Of a DNA stretch of 64,000 bases, positions 43,620 to 52,507 are shown piece after piece. The stretch is from an uncultured Clostridia bacterium (GTDB taxonomy: Bacteria > Bacillota > Clostridia > Christensenellales > QALW01), in the NCBI GenBank assembly GCA_934465535.1, contig CAKSKV010000004.1, forward strand, positions 1 through 64,000, in the 5' to 3' direction. The notes under the pieces are model-generated. The model saw only the letters and a program-made list of their open reading frames with translations. It ran no database searches and was not told the origin of the DNA. Numbering within the stretch: position 1 is the first letter of the stretch; each line of letters begins with the position of its first letter. Made by a program: the position numbers and the translations under genes.

Positions 43620-44210
43620 TTATTCTATCATTTGGCGTATTCTCAGCGGTATTCCTATCGATGCGCACAGTCTCTTGCATGCCTCCTGCTCCTCCTCAGG
43701 CAGCACATCCACTATGCTCATCACCACCTCGGGCACATATTCCTTCACGCTTTTTGCAAACGAAAGCATGGCGTCAAAGCCCGCCTCGCCGTATTTGCAG
43801 CGGCAGATGCTCTGATACTCCTTTGCATTTGATGCATTCAGGCTTATGCTTACAACATCCACCCCCGCAAACCGCGAAGCCACATCCACCCCCGCAATAA
43901 GGGAGGCATGCCCATTGGTGTTCACCCGTACTCTGCCGCCCTTGCTTTTTATGTAGGCGACGATTTCCGTCATGGCATCCAGCCTCTCGGTGGGCTCTCC
44001 GAAGCCGCAGAACACAATCTCGTCATAGGCCTTGGGATCGGGAATAAGGGCTATGACCTCCTTTGGCGACGGCTCGCGCTCCAGCCACAGCTCATAGTCC
44101 TCCATTCCGTCGTGATTGTTGCGCACACAGAAGGTGCAGCTGTTGCTGCATCTGTTTGTAAGGTTGATATACAGGGATGACCCCAGCTGATAAACAAAGG
44201 TATTGCTCAT
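43620..44210 (-). CDS. TatD-linked radical SAM protein
   Basis: The 196-residue protein has a short radical SAM core: the cluster motif CSNSCTFC (Cx3Cx2C), VFCGFGEPTERL (the SAM-binding GEP region) and VRVNTNGH. It matches the small radical SAM family that is encoded next to tatD, and tatD lies just upstream here. The reaction is unknown. The start with GGAGAG was chosen; a 30-codon Lys-rich extension upstream comes from the A-tract array and is not real. Confidence 0.88.
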   Translation of the reverse strand: MSNTFVYQLGSSLYINLTNRCSNSCTFCVRNNHDGMEDYELWLEREPSPKEVIALIPDPKAYDEIVFCGFGEPTERLDAMTEIVAYIKSKGGRVRVNTNGHASLIAGVDVASRFAGVDVVSISLNASNAKEYQSICRCKYGEAGFDAMLSFAKSVKEYVPEVVMSIVDVLPEEEQEACKRLCASIGIPLRIRQMIE

Positions 44211-44248
44211 AAATTCTCTCCGTTTTGCCCTAAAAATTTTTCGGCATG

Positions 44249-44317
44249 TTTTTGATGCGTTTTTTTGATGTTTTTTAATGCTTTTTAACGGTTTTTTCAC
44301 CGTTTTTCAGCACTTTT
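44249..44317. repeat. Second phased T/A-tract array
   Basis: Runs of four to seven T residues begin at 44249, 44260, 44271, 44282, 44292, 44303 and 44314, so spacing is again 11, 11, 11, 10, 11 and 11 bp. It lies just upstream of the radical SAM gene start, as the first array lies just upstream of leuS. Confidence 0.8.
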
Positions 44318-44385
44318 AATTTTTTCAAAACGACACAGACGGCACACTTTTTGCAATTCCGTCAATAAAGCCTTCATTTTCGCCT

Positions 44386-45156
44386 CTATTTTGCGATTCC
44401 GAAAAGCCTGCGCGCGTTTTCGTTTGTAATATCCGCAGCCTCCTGCGGCGATATTCCCCACAGCTCCGCCAGCCTTGCCGCCACCAAAGCCACGCGGGAG
44501 GGGTCGTTTCTCTCCCCGCGGAAGGGCACCGGCGTCATATACGGGCTGTCCGTTTCTATAAGCACGCGGTCCCTGGGCGCGAATTTCGCCGCCTCCGGCG
44601 CAAGGCGCGCGCTTTTGAAGGTAAGCAGCCCCGTAAAGGATATATACAGCCCCATGTCCAGATACTCCCGCGCCGTTTCTTTGCTGCCCGAAAAACAGTG
44701 TATAACGCCGTTATTTACTCCGCAGCGCCTTAGCAGCGCCAGCATATCGGGCAGCGCGTCCCTTTCATGCAGCACTGCGGGCAGCCCGGTTCGCCGCGCC
44801 AGCTCAAGCTGGCTCTCAAGGGCCGATATCTGCCTTTGCCGCGGCGCTCCCTCATAGTGATAATCCAGCCCTATTTCGCCTATTGCGGCGCATTTCGGCG
44901 CTTTTGCAAGCTCCTCAAGGCGCAACAACGCCTCTGCGCTCATGCTTTCCGTATTGTGCGGAAAAAAGCCGCAGGCAAAGTATATATACCCGAAGCGCCC
45001 GGCATAGGAAGCCGCCTCAAGGCTGCTTTCAAGGTCGGTTCCGCACCAGAGTATTCTGTCCACCCCTTTTTGCGGCAGAGCGGCTATAACCGCTTCTCTG
45101 TCGCCGTCAAAGGCGGCATCGTCCATATGACAGTGTGTATCAAAAAGGTTTATCAT
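44386..45156 (-). CDS. tatD: TatD family metal-dependent hydrolase
   Basis: The 256-residue protein has the TatD motifs: DTHCHMDD at the N terminus (metal), GEIGLDYHYEG, VLHERDA, IHCFSGS and IETDSPYMTP (final catalytic Asp). TatD enzymes are 3'-5' DNA exonucleases or deoxyribonucleases. Its start overlaps the end of the permease gene by four bases (ATGA). Confidence 0.94.
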   Translation of the reverse strand: MINLFDTHCHMDDAAFDGDREAVIAALPQKGVDRILWCGTDLESSLEAASYAGRFGYIYFACGFFPHNTESMSAEALLRLEELAKAPKCAAIGEIGLDYHYEGAPRQRQISALESQLELARRTGLPAVLHERDALPDMLALLRRCGVNNGVIHCFSGSKETAREYLDMGLYISFTGLLTFKSARLAPEAAKFAPRDRVLIETDSPYMTPVPFRGERNDPSRVALVAARLAELWGISPQEAADITNENARRLFGIAK

Positions 45157-46232
45157 TGTCTGATCTTCATATCTCCGTCTTTAATCCAGCCCAGCTTTCT
45201 GAAAAGCAGGGTCAGCGCCCATACCAGCAATCCGGGCAGCAGGAAGTGCAGAATTGCAATTTTTATAAGCACTATCCACCAAATTTCGCCCGCTTCTGTC
45301 ATAACGGTAAAGGTTCCGATGCACCCCACCAGCCCGCTCGTTCCCATGCCCGCGCTTATGCCGAAGTTCTTCATTTGGAAAAGCGTGGTGGCAAGCGGCC
45401 CCAACACCGCAGAGACAATTATGACGGGCAGCCATATTACCGGCTTGCGGCAGATGTTGGGCACCTGAAGCATGCTTGTGCCGATGCCCTGAGAAACAAC
45501 GCCGCTCCAGCCGTTATCCTTAAAGGACGCCACGGCAAAGCCCACCATGTTCACACAGCAGCCCACTGTTGCAGCGCCTGCCGCAAGGCCGCTGAGCCCC
45601 AGCATTGCGCACAGCGCGGCGGAAGATATGGGCGCGGTGAGCACCATGCCCACTATAACGGATATTACAACGCCGTAGAATATAGGGTTGCGTTCGCAGG
45701 CCATATTTATAAAGACGCCAAGCTGTTGGAGCAGCCAGCCGAATACGGGGCTTACAAAGGTTGCAACGGCGCCGCCGGAGAGCAGCACGCCAAGGGGCAC
45801 AAGTATTATGTCCACCTTGGTTTTACCGGCGTACAGGCCGCCGATCTCCGCGCCCACAAGGGCTGCAATAAAGGCTCCGGCAGGGCCTGCCGCCACTGCC
45901 GCATCGCCGGCGCCGTAGGTGGCCACGCAGCCGAGCGCTCCGGTCACGGCGCTTGAAAAAATGACAAGAGGCTTATGCTTCAGACCGTATGCAACCGCAA
46001 CGCCTATGGCTGCGCCCACGATCGGGTTGCTCATGGCCATGTTTTTCCCGCCGCTGCTTACGATATCGTTAATAAAGGAGCAATACGGGATCTTGCCCAG
46101 CTGCTGAATTATAGTGCCGATTATCAGGGTGCAGAACAGGCCCAAAGCCATATAGCTCATTCCGTCCAGAAACCATCGGCGCATGAGGCGCACAAACAGG
46201 TTTTCTTTTTTTGCCGTACTGTTTTCCGACAT
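45153..46232 (-). CDS. PTS-IIC-like membrane protein (PTS_EIIC_2 type)
   Basis: The 359-residue protein is strongly hydrophobic with about ten membrane segments and many Gly-rich turns (NPIVGAAIGVAVAYGLKHKPLV, GAFIAALVGAEIGGLYAGKTKVDI). It resembles the PTS transporter subunit IIC family found alone, without IIA or IIB partners. Substrate unknown. It heads the unit that continues into tatD, the radical SAM gene and the GNAT-like gene. Upstream 34 in-frame codons lack a ribosome binding site and were left out. Confidence 0.8.
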   Translation of the reverse strand: MSENSTAKKENLFVRLMRRWFLDGMSYMALGLFCTLIIGTIIQQLGKIPYCSFINDIVSSGGKNMAMSNPIVGAAIGVAVAYGLKHKPLVIFSSAVTGALGCVATYGAGDAAVAAGPAGAFIAALVGAEIGGLYAGKTKVDIILVPLGVLLSGGAVATFVSPVFGWLLQQLGVFINMACERNPIFYGVVISVIVGMVLTAPISSAALCAMLGLSGLAAGAATVGCCVNMVGFAVASFKDNGWSGVVSQGIGTSMLQVPNICRKPVIWLPVIIVSAVLGPLATTLFQMKNFGISAGMGTSGLVGCIGTFTVMTEAGEIWWIVLIKIAILHFLLPGLLVWALTLLFRKLGWIKDGDMKIRQ

Positions 46233-46618
46233 AATACCACCGCCAAATATTTTATTTTTTCGGTCCGCATTCCGGCATTTGTTTTCCGGCTGTCCTCCCG
46301 GCGCGGCTGCGCGCAGGCCTTGCAGACCCCCCATATTATGATATTGCGTTTTTCCGTTTAGTCAAGCGGAATCGCCCCTGTTGCCGGGATATATTTTTTA
46401 ATGTTTTGCCCTTTTTGGCATAAGAAGGCGTAATTTCGGGCACTTTGCCGCGGCGGCGCAATTTTTTTGCTTTTTATAACTGCGGCTTCGGGCGGTGAGC
46501 GCGGCAGGGGAACGGTGTTCCCCCGGCACTGCCGTAAGGCAGGAGAAGGGCGCGAGGCTTGCCGAGGGCCCGCCGCGCGCGTAAGCTGCTTTTTGCTGAA
46601 AGGTTTGGCACAGCCCGG
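46233..46618. other. Intergenic region with two tandem hairpins
   Basis: No gene is seen. A GC-rich part contains GGGGAAC/GTTCCCC (46507-46523) and CTGCC/GGCAG (46529-46542) hairpins next to each other. They lie upstream of the ABC-F promoter, so they belong to neither mature leader with certainty. Confidence 0.45.
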
Positions 46619-46647
46619 TTTACAAAGCGTCATAATTATAGTAAAAT
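46619..46647 (+). promoter_or_regulatory. Promoter of the ABC-F gene
   Basis: TTTACA (46619-46624) and TAAAAT (46642-46647) are separated by 17 bp. The transcript would start about 20 bases before the start codon, so there is no room for an attenuator. Confidence 0.7.
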
Positions 46648-46676
46648 AGGCTTTACTGTTAAGGAGAATGCAAACT

Positions 46677-48557
46677 ATGTTGGAAATTGAGCTTAGGAAT
46701 CTGTCTTTGGGATTCGGCGACAGGACGCTGTTTTCCGATGCCCGGTTAAGCATATATACGGGAGATAAGATAGGGCTTATAGGCGCAAACGGCTGCGGCA
46801 AGACCACACTGCTTAGGGCGCTGCTGGAGAAGGAGCCTCAAAACGGGATATACCGTGCGCCCGGTCTGAGCATAGGCTATCTTGAACAGCAGCAGGGGAA
46901 TTCCTTCACGGGCACGGTAAGGCAGGCTGCTTCGGAGGCGTGCAGCGATATTTTTCGCCTTGAAGAGGAGCTTGAGCGTATAAGCGCCGCCATGGCGGAG
47001 GCGCAGGGCAGCGAGCTTGAGCGCATAAGCGAAAAATACAGCCGTATGCACGAGGAATTTGAGCGGCGGGGCGGCTACGGTGTAAACTCCCGTATATTGG
47101 GTGTGCTGCGCGGGATAGGGCTTACGGATGAGTATTTCGACAGAGATACCTCCGTGCTTTCCGGTGGGGAAAAGGCCCGCCTTGCCATAGCGCGGCTGCT
47201 GCTGTCCGGGCATGATATTCTTTTGCTGGACGAGCCCACCAACCATTTGGATCTCCGGGCGGCGCAATGGCTTACCGATTTTTTGTGCAGCCTAAAGACC
47301 ACCGTGCTGGTGGTATCCCACGACCGATATCTGCTTGACCGCCTGTGCGGCTCCGTTGCGGAAATATATGCGGGGCGTATGTATTCCTACAAGGGTAATT
47401 ATACCGCTTTCCGCGAAAAAACACAGCAGCAGCGCAGACTGCAGGAAAAACAGTATCAGGAGCAGCAGCAGGAGATAAAACGCCAGCAGGAGATAATAAA
47501 GCAGTTCCGCTCCTTTAACCGGGAAAAAAGCATACGCGCCGCGGAAAGCCGGGAAAAGGCCCTTGCACGCATGGAGCTTGTGGAAGCGCCGGAAACCGTA
47601 AAGCCCATGACGCTGCGGTTTACGCCCTTTGTGCACACGGGAAGCGAGGTGCTTGCGCTTAAAGGCATGACGGCGCAGTATCCCGGCAAGCAGCTTATAT
47701 CCCCCTTCAGCCTTACGCTTTTGTCCGCCTCAAGGGTGTGCATAGTGGGGGACAACGGCTGCGGCAAGACCACGCTGCTTGAAAGCCTTTTGGGGCGCAG
47801 GGAACATTCGGGCGAGGTAAAATGGGGCGCAGGGGTAAAAATAGGCTATTATGACCAGCACCATCGCGAGCTGGACCCGGAAAACACGGTGCTGGATGAA
47901 ATATGGCGCGGCGACCGCAGGCTGACGCAGACGCAGGTACGCTCCGCCGCAGCGGCAATGCTGTTTTCGGGGGAGGATGTTTTCAAAAAGGTAAAAACCC
48001 TTTCCGGCGGGGAAAAGGCCCGCACTGCACTTTGCCGGCTGGCACTTTCGGGCTGCAATGTGCTTTTGCTGGACGAGCCCACCAACCATTTGGATATGGA
48101 CTCCCGCGAGGTGCTGGAGGAAGCATTGGGCGCATATGAGGGCACCATTATTTGCGTATCGCACGACCGCTATTTTATAAACCGTTTGGCAAGTGAGATA
48201 TGGCAGATAAAGGACGGGGCGCTTACCCGGTATCCGGGCAACTATGACGATTATGTTGCCGCCGTTTCGCCAAAAGCGCAGCAGCAGGAGCAGGCGCCGG
48301 TAAACAAAACGGCGGAAGCAAAAAAGCGGGCCGCCCTTAGGGAAACGCGCCAAGCGCAAAAGCAGCTTAAGCAGCAGAAGGCGGCGCTGGAGGGGGATAT
48401 TGCCGCCCTCGAGAAGGAAAAGGGGGAGCTGGAGAATTTGTTTGCCTCCAGTGAAATATATGCCGATACCGACCGTTTAATGAAAAGTCAGGAGCGCTAC
48501 CGCAGCGTGAATGAAAGGCTGGAGCAGCTGTACGAAGAATATATGGCACTGGAATAA
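46677..48557 (+). CDS. ABC-F family ATPase
   Basis: The 626-residue cytoplasmic protein has two ABC domains and no membrane part: Walker A GANGCGKTT (about residues 36-44) and GDNGCGKTT (about 360), signature LSGGEKAR in both, and LLLDEPTNHLD in both. Between them is a Gln/Arg-rich helical linker (the P-site tRNA interaction motif region) and at the end a coiled coil. ABC-F proteins act on the ribosome, in translation or antibiotic target protection; which of these cannot be told. The ATG with AAGGAG ten bases upstream was taken; an earlier in-frame ATG is too close. Confidence 0.93.
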   Translation: MLEIELRNLSLGFGDRTLFSDARLSIYTGDKIGLIGANGCGKTTLLRALLEKEPQNGIYRAPGLSIGYLEQQQGNSFTGTVRQAASEACSDIFRLEEELERISAAMAEAQGSELERISEKYSRMHEEFERRGGYGVNSRILGVLRGIGLTDEYFDRDTSVLSGGEKARLAIARLLLSGHDILLLDEPTNHLDLRAAQWLTDFLCSLKTTVLVVSHDRYLLDRLCGSVAEIYAGRMYSYKGNYTAFREKTQQQRRLQEKQYQEQQQEIKRQQEIIKQFRSFNREKSIRAAESREKALARMELVEAPETVKPMTLRFTPFVHTGSEVLALKGMTAQYPGKQLISPFSLTLLSASRVCIVGDNGCGKTTLLESLLGRREHSGEVKWGAGVKIGYYDQHHRELDPENTVLDEIWRGDRRLTQTQVRSAAAAMLFSGEDVFKKVKTLSGGEKARTALCRLALSGCNVLLLDEPTNHLDMDSREVLEEALGAYEGTIICVSHDRYFINRLASEIWQIKDGALTRYPGNYDDYVAAVSPKAQQQEQAPVNKTAEAKKRAALRETRQAQKQLKQQKAALEGDIAALEKEKGELENLFASSEIYADTDRLMKSQERYRSVNERLEQLYEEYMALE

Positions 48558-48611
48558 CGGTTCGTGCCCCGGCTTTGGGGAAGTGCGGCAGAGCCGGACA
48601 AAAAGCGCTTT

Positions 48612-48653
48612 AACGCCGTCAATGTGCGTCTTTTGCACAGGGACGGCGTTTTT
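48612..48653 (+). terminator. Terminator after the ABC-F gene
   Basis: AACGCCGTC and GACGGCGTT pair, with an inner TGTGC/GCACA stem, and a T run follows. Confidence 0.8.
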
Positions 48654-48898
48654 GCGGTTTTATGGGCTGCTTACCGGGAAATATAACAAAAAAATATGCT
48701 TTTTTATGCCTTCTATATGCGTTTTTTTGTAAAAGTGCGGTGCAAAACGACGGTTTTATAAAGGCGGCCGCAGAGCAGGGCGGGCGCAGCGGGAGAGAAA
48801 AAATATATTTTCTTTTGTCGGGCGGGGGCGCCGCGGACGCCTTTTATATAAAGCTTGCGGTTTTAAGGCTTTTTAACTGTATATACATTAACCATAAA
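48654..48898. other. Intergenic, no gene seen
   Basis: The stretch between the ABC-F terminator and the convergent deacetylase gene holds no ORF with a ribosome binding site and no clear structure. Confidence 0.4.
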
Positions 48899-49771
48899 TC
48901 ATACTATGCCCGCTTTTTTCATAAAGGACTCGGTATTTACAAGGCCGGAGCGGTTATATCTTCCCAGCAGCCACAGCGATTCCGGGTCCCTTGTTACGGT
49001 ATTGCTTTTTTCGCTGCAGGAAAGGGATACGGAAAACCCGCATTTTTTTACCGTGTTAAGAGAGCCGCTGCCTATTATGCCGAAGGGGTAGGTGTAGCAG
49101 ACGGGAACGGTTATGCCGTTGTTTTCAAGCTCCTTTTGCAGCTTCATAAGATCGCTGCTTAAGCGTTTATCGTATTGCGCGTCGCTTTCCCCTTTTTTTC
49201 TGCCGCTGCCGCGTATGGGCTCCAGCTTGTGCATATCGTAGGTATGGTTGCCTATTTCTATACGGCCGCTTGCGTCAAGCAGCCGTATATCGTCATAGGC
49301 AAGGTGCGCGTAGTTGGGGTTTTTATCCCCGCTGTCGGTATAAATGCGCGCAAATTTGCCCACCACCGAAATAAGCGCATTAAAGGAATACTCCTCCAAC
49401 AGCGGCAGGAGATACAGAAGGTTATTGTAGTATCCGTCGTCAAAGGTGAGCATTACGCATTTTTCCGGAAGATCTGCTTCGCCCTTTGCATATTTTACAA
49501 GATCCCGCGGCAATACCGAGGTGTAGCCGTGCTTGCGGAGATATTCAAAATCCGCCCTCAGCTGAGCCGGGGTGACTACATATTTACCCGTTCTTGCAGG
49601 GTCCTTAAGGATACTGTGATACATTATTATGTGCAGCGTTTTCCCGCCGTCCGAGGGCAGATATGCTGCCTGCGTGGTTTCGAAAAGGCTGATGAGCAGC
49701 AGCAGTACGGCAAGCGTCAATACGGCGGCAGGCAGAAACATGCGGCTGAGAATGCAGTGAAATCTTTTCAT
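48899..49771 (-). CDS. Polysaccharide deacetylase (CE4 family)
   Basis: The 290-residue protein has an N-terminal membrane anchor or signal (residues 12-33) and an extracellular NodB domain: MYHSILKD, MLTFDDGYYNN (catalytic base and metal Asp), EIGNHTYDMH (metal histidines HTxxMH) and a C-terminal Leu-Gly region. Such enzymes deacetylate peptidoglycan or other N-acetylated glycans, often giving lysozyme resistance. CGGAGG precedes the ATG. Confidence 0.93.
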   Translation of the reverse strand: MKRFHCILSRMFLPAAVLTLAVLLLLISLFETTQAAYLPSDGGKTLHIIMYHSILKDPARTGKYVVTPAQLRADFEYLRKHGYTSVLPRDLVKYAKGEADLPEKCVMLTFDDGYYNNLLYLLPLLEEYSFNALISVVGKFARIYTDSGDKNPNYAHLAYDDIRLLDASGRIEIGNHTYDMHKLEPIRGSGRKKGESDAQYDKRLSSDLMKLQKELENNGITVPVCYTYPFGIIGSGSLNTVKKCGFSVSLSCSEKSNTVTRDPESLWLLGRYNRSGLVNTESFMKKAGIV

Positions 49772-50073
49772 TTTTCCCTCCGAAGCATAAGGAACAATCC
49801 CGGCTGCGCCGCATCTGCGGCGCTGTGTGTTTTATTAAAGGCGACTTTATTACGGCAGTTACAGCGGGATTTATAACAGCATTATAACAATATAACAACA
49901 AATATATATGCGGACGGAAAGACAAATATGCAAGCAAATAATGAATATCCGGCGCGGATAAAACGCATCAAATATAAAAATCAGAAATATAAAAATATAG
50001 TGTTGCGCCGCAATCATACGATGATTATACAAAAAGCATAAAGCATGCACCGCCGCCCGGCATCCGGCATAAA

Positions 50074-51324
50074 ATGAAAAGCACGCAATACAAAAATATG
50101 TATAAGACAGAGCCTGAATATTTCTTCCGGGAAACGCTGAGAATGCCGGAAGATATCGGGCCCGGAAAGGAGAAGCGCTTGGAGAACATAGGATATTCAT
50201 ACCGTACAACGGGGCCGGTATGCGCGCTGCTGCAGCTGACGCTTGCGGAGTTGGGCTTTGAACCGGGGCCGCCGGACGGCATATTCGGCCGGCGCACCGA
50301 AGCCGCCCTGCGCGCATATCAGAAAGCCGCCTCCCTGACGGCGGACGGCATTGCGGGCCCTGCCACATGGGAAAGCCTCGAGCCGGTACTGCTGAGCCAC
50401 GGCGTATATACCTCTATCCCCTATTCCTCGGCTATATTGCAGTTAAATACAGAGGGCTTGCAGCGGCAGTTTCCGTTTGCGCGCACGGATGCAATAGGCG
50501 GCTCGGTGCAGGGCGTGCCTATTTGGCGCATAAGCCTTGGGGAGGGAGAACGGCGCATAATGATAAACGCCGCGCATCACGCAAACGAATGGATAACCTC
50601 CCCTTTGCTTATGCAGTACATTTTTTCGCTGTGCTCCGGCTTTGAGCAGGACGGCGAAGCGGACGGAGTGCCGGTGCGGGAGCTTTTTGCACGGCTGCGG
50701 ATGGATTTTGTGCCCATGGTAAACCCTGACGGGGCGGATCTTGTAACAGGAGAGATACAAAAGGGCAGCCCCGCTTATATGTCGGCACTGGAGATGAACA
50801 GGCAGGAGCCGTTTCCGTCGGGGTGGAAGGCGAACATACGCGGAACGGATCTGAACCTGAATTATCCCGCCATGTGGGAAAGGGCACGCGAGCTTAAGTT
50901 TGCAGCCGGCTATACCTCGCCCGGCCCCCGCGATTATGTTGGGCCGTTTCCGCTGAGTGAGCCGGAAAGCACGGCCATGGCGGCGCTTACGGTGCAAAGC
51001 GGATATTCTCTTTGCGTAAGCCTGCATACGCAGGGAGAGGTGATATATTGGCAGTTTGAGAATATGGCGCCCCTTCCCCGCAGCCTGGAAATAGGCACCG
51101 CCATGGCGGAGGCCTCCGGATACAGGCTGGATACGCCGGAGGAATTTTCCTCCTATGCCGGCTTTAAGGATTGGTTTATTATGACCTTTGGCCGTCCCGG
51201 ATACACCCCGGAGTGCGGGCTTGGAAAAAATCCGCTGCCGATCTCGGATTTTGACGGGATATATGAGCATCTTGCACCGCTGCTTACCGCCGCGCTGCAG
51301 GAGGCCGCCTTCGGAGGAATATAA
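50074..51324 (+). CDS. M14 zinc carboxypeptidase with peptidoglycan-binding domain
   Basis: The 416-residue protein has an N-terminal PG_binding_1 module (about residues 45-105, LQLTLAELGFEPGPPDGIFG, ALRAYQKAASLTADGIAG) and an M14 metallocarboxypeptidase domain: HHANEW (HxxE zinc ligands, about 168), the third ligand in SLHTQGE (about 316) and catalytic Glu in YTPECG (about 378). This pair is typical of gamma-D-glutamyl-diaminopimelate peptidases that cut stem peptides during spore or wall turnover. No signal peptide is seen, so it may act in the mother cell cytoplasm. No good ribosome binding site precedes the ATG, so the start is uncertain. Confidence 0.88.
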   Translation: MKSTQYKNMYKTEPEYFFRETLRMPEDIGPGKEKRLENIGYSYRTTGPVCALLQLTLAELGFEPGPPDGIFGRRTEAALRAYQKAASLTADGIAGPATWESLEPVLLSHGVYTSIPYSSAILQLNTEGLQRQFPFARTDAIGGSVQGVPIWRISLGEGERRIMINAAHHANEWITSPLLMQYIFSLCSGFEQDGEADGVPVRELFARLRMDFVPMVNPDGADLVTGEIQKGSPAYMSALEMNRQEPFPSGWKANIRGTDLNLNYPAMWERARELKFAAGYTSPGPRDYVGPFPLSEPESTAMAALTVQSGYSLCVSLHTQGEVIYWQFENMAPLPRSLEIGTAMAEASGYRLDTPEEFSSYAGFKDWFIMTFGRPGYTPECGLGKNPLPISDFDGIYEHLAPLLTAALQEAAFGGI

Positions 51325-51369
51325 ATGCTGCTTGCGGGATAATCGGCACGACCGGCAAGGCATAAAGGA

Positions 51370-51397
51370 AAAAGCTCCGAAAAAACTCGGAGCTTTT
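51370..51397. terminator. Bidirectional terminator
   Basis: AAAAGCTCCGA and TCGGAGCTTTT pair around a six-base loop. It serves both the carboxypeptidase gene and the convergent lipoprotein gene. Confidence 0.88.
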
Positions 51398-51459
51398 TTG
51401 ATATATTTGCTTTTTTGCAGTTTGCATTTTACCTTCTTGCCATCGGGGTTTTGCCCGAC

Positions 51460-52269
51460 TTAATCGGCTATGGCCGGGGGTGTAAAGCCTTTGAAGGTGA
51501 AGGAAATGCTGCTTTGCTGGATTTTTATAAGAGAATTATCCGCCGTGCTGTAATACATATAGGTGGCGGTGCTGGTAAAGGCGGTATTGGGGCGCACTAC
51601 AACGGCATAGCACTCCACTTCGTTGTCATTGGCGTCCTTTATGCTGGTTACCTCGGCAACGGTAAGGCACATGCTCTGTACGGAATCGCGATTGGAGGAG
51701 GACAGAGTGAAGTTGAGCTTAAGGTCTTTATAGAGCGACAGGCAGCTGATAACAAAGGGCAGGGTTTCGGAATCGTAATACTGGCTGCTCACATTTACGG
51801 TGTAATCGCTGGTGGTCATTTCGTTGCTGTTATCGGGATACTGCTTTACATGAATCTCGATTTTTCCCTGGTTGAAGAGATGGTCGACATTCACGGAAAC
51901 ATTCTGTTGGGTGTTATCGTTGTTTTTATAATCCATGCTGACGGACACCGGTGACATTTCGGTGCGCCCGTTTTCCTTCTGACCAAGAAGGATATTGACG
52001 GAATCGATGCTTTCGGCGCCCTTTTCGCCGTGGCTTTCTATGCGTATACGCTCCCTGCCGCTTTCGTCGGTGTATTTTGAAACGGTATAAACGGTGTCGT
52101 AATCAGAGGCGACATCGCCGTTTACCTGTCTTGTGGCAAAGGTGTATTGACCCTCCTTAAGCTTGGAAACATCCAGCTGAAGCATATCGTTCTCAGGCGC
52201 GGCGCAGCCGCAGCAAAGCACGAGCAGCGCAGAGGTAAGCAGCGCGACAAGGCCGGTTTTCTTTTTCAT
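51460..52269 (-). CDS. Lipoprotein of unknown function
   Basis: The 269-residue product has a lipoprotein signal (lipobox LCCGC, cysteine near 22) and a beta-rich extracellular part with alternating polar and hydrophobic residues (SVNVDHLFNQGKIEIHVKQY, YTVNVSSQYYDSETLPFV), suggesting a LolA/DUF3108-like sheet. I do not recognise the family. A single gene with GGAG upstream. Confidence 0.75.
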   Translation of the reverse strand: MKKKTGLVALLTSALLVLCCGCAAPENDMLQLDVSKLKEGQYTFATRQVNGDVASDYDTVYTVSKYTDESGRERIRIESHGEKGAESIDSVNILLGQKENGRTEMSPVSVSMDYKNNDNTQQNVSVNVDHLFNQGKIEIHVKQYPDNSNEMTTSDYTVNVSSQYYDSETLPFVISCLSLYKDLKLNFTLSSSNRDSVQSMCLTVAEVTSIKDANDNEVECYAVVVRPNTAFTSTATYMYYSTADNSLIKIQQSSISFTFKGFTPPAIAD

Positions 52270-52459
52270 ACGGATCTCCTTTTTGCCGTGCCCGGTAAGG
52301 CGCGCCCGAAAGGCGCTGCACTCGGTAAAACGGCGGGGGAATTATTTATATGGTTTATTATAGCATCAATGCGGCAAAACATAAAGAGAATTTTTTATAA
52401 ACAGTGCATTTCAGATGCCGGAAAACAGAAGCAGAAGCATAAAGCCCGCATTATAAAGC

Positions 52460-52488
52460 ACAGGCCGCGGTTTTTTTCCGCGGCCTGT
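52460..52488 (-). terminator. Hairpin after the GDPD gene, probable terminator
   Basis: ACAGGCCGCGG and CCGCGGCCTGT form an 11-bp perfect stem with a seven-T loop (plus strand). T residues after it on the minus strand are few, so strength is uncertain. Confidence 0.6.
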
Positions 52489-52507
52489 CGTGAAAAGGGC
52501 TTATAAG

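Noticed and set aside
44211..44300. Lys-rich N-terminal extension of the radical SAM protein
   Set aside because: It is translated from the phased A-tract array; the ATG after GGAGAG fits the family length.
46668..46676. Upstream ATG as start of the ABC-F protein
   Set aside because: It lies only two bases from the AAGGAG sequence; the ATG nine bases further has normal spacing.
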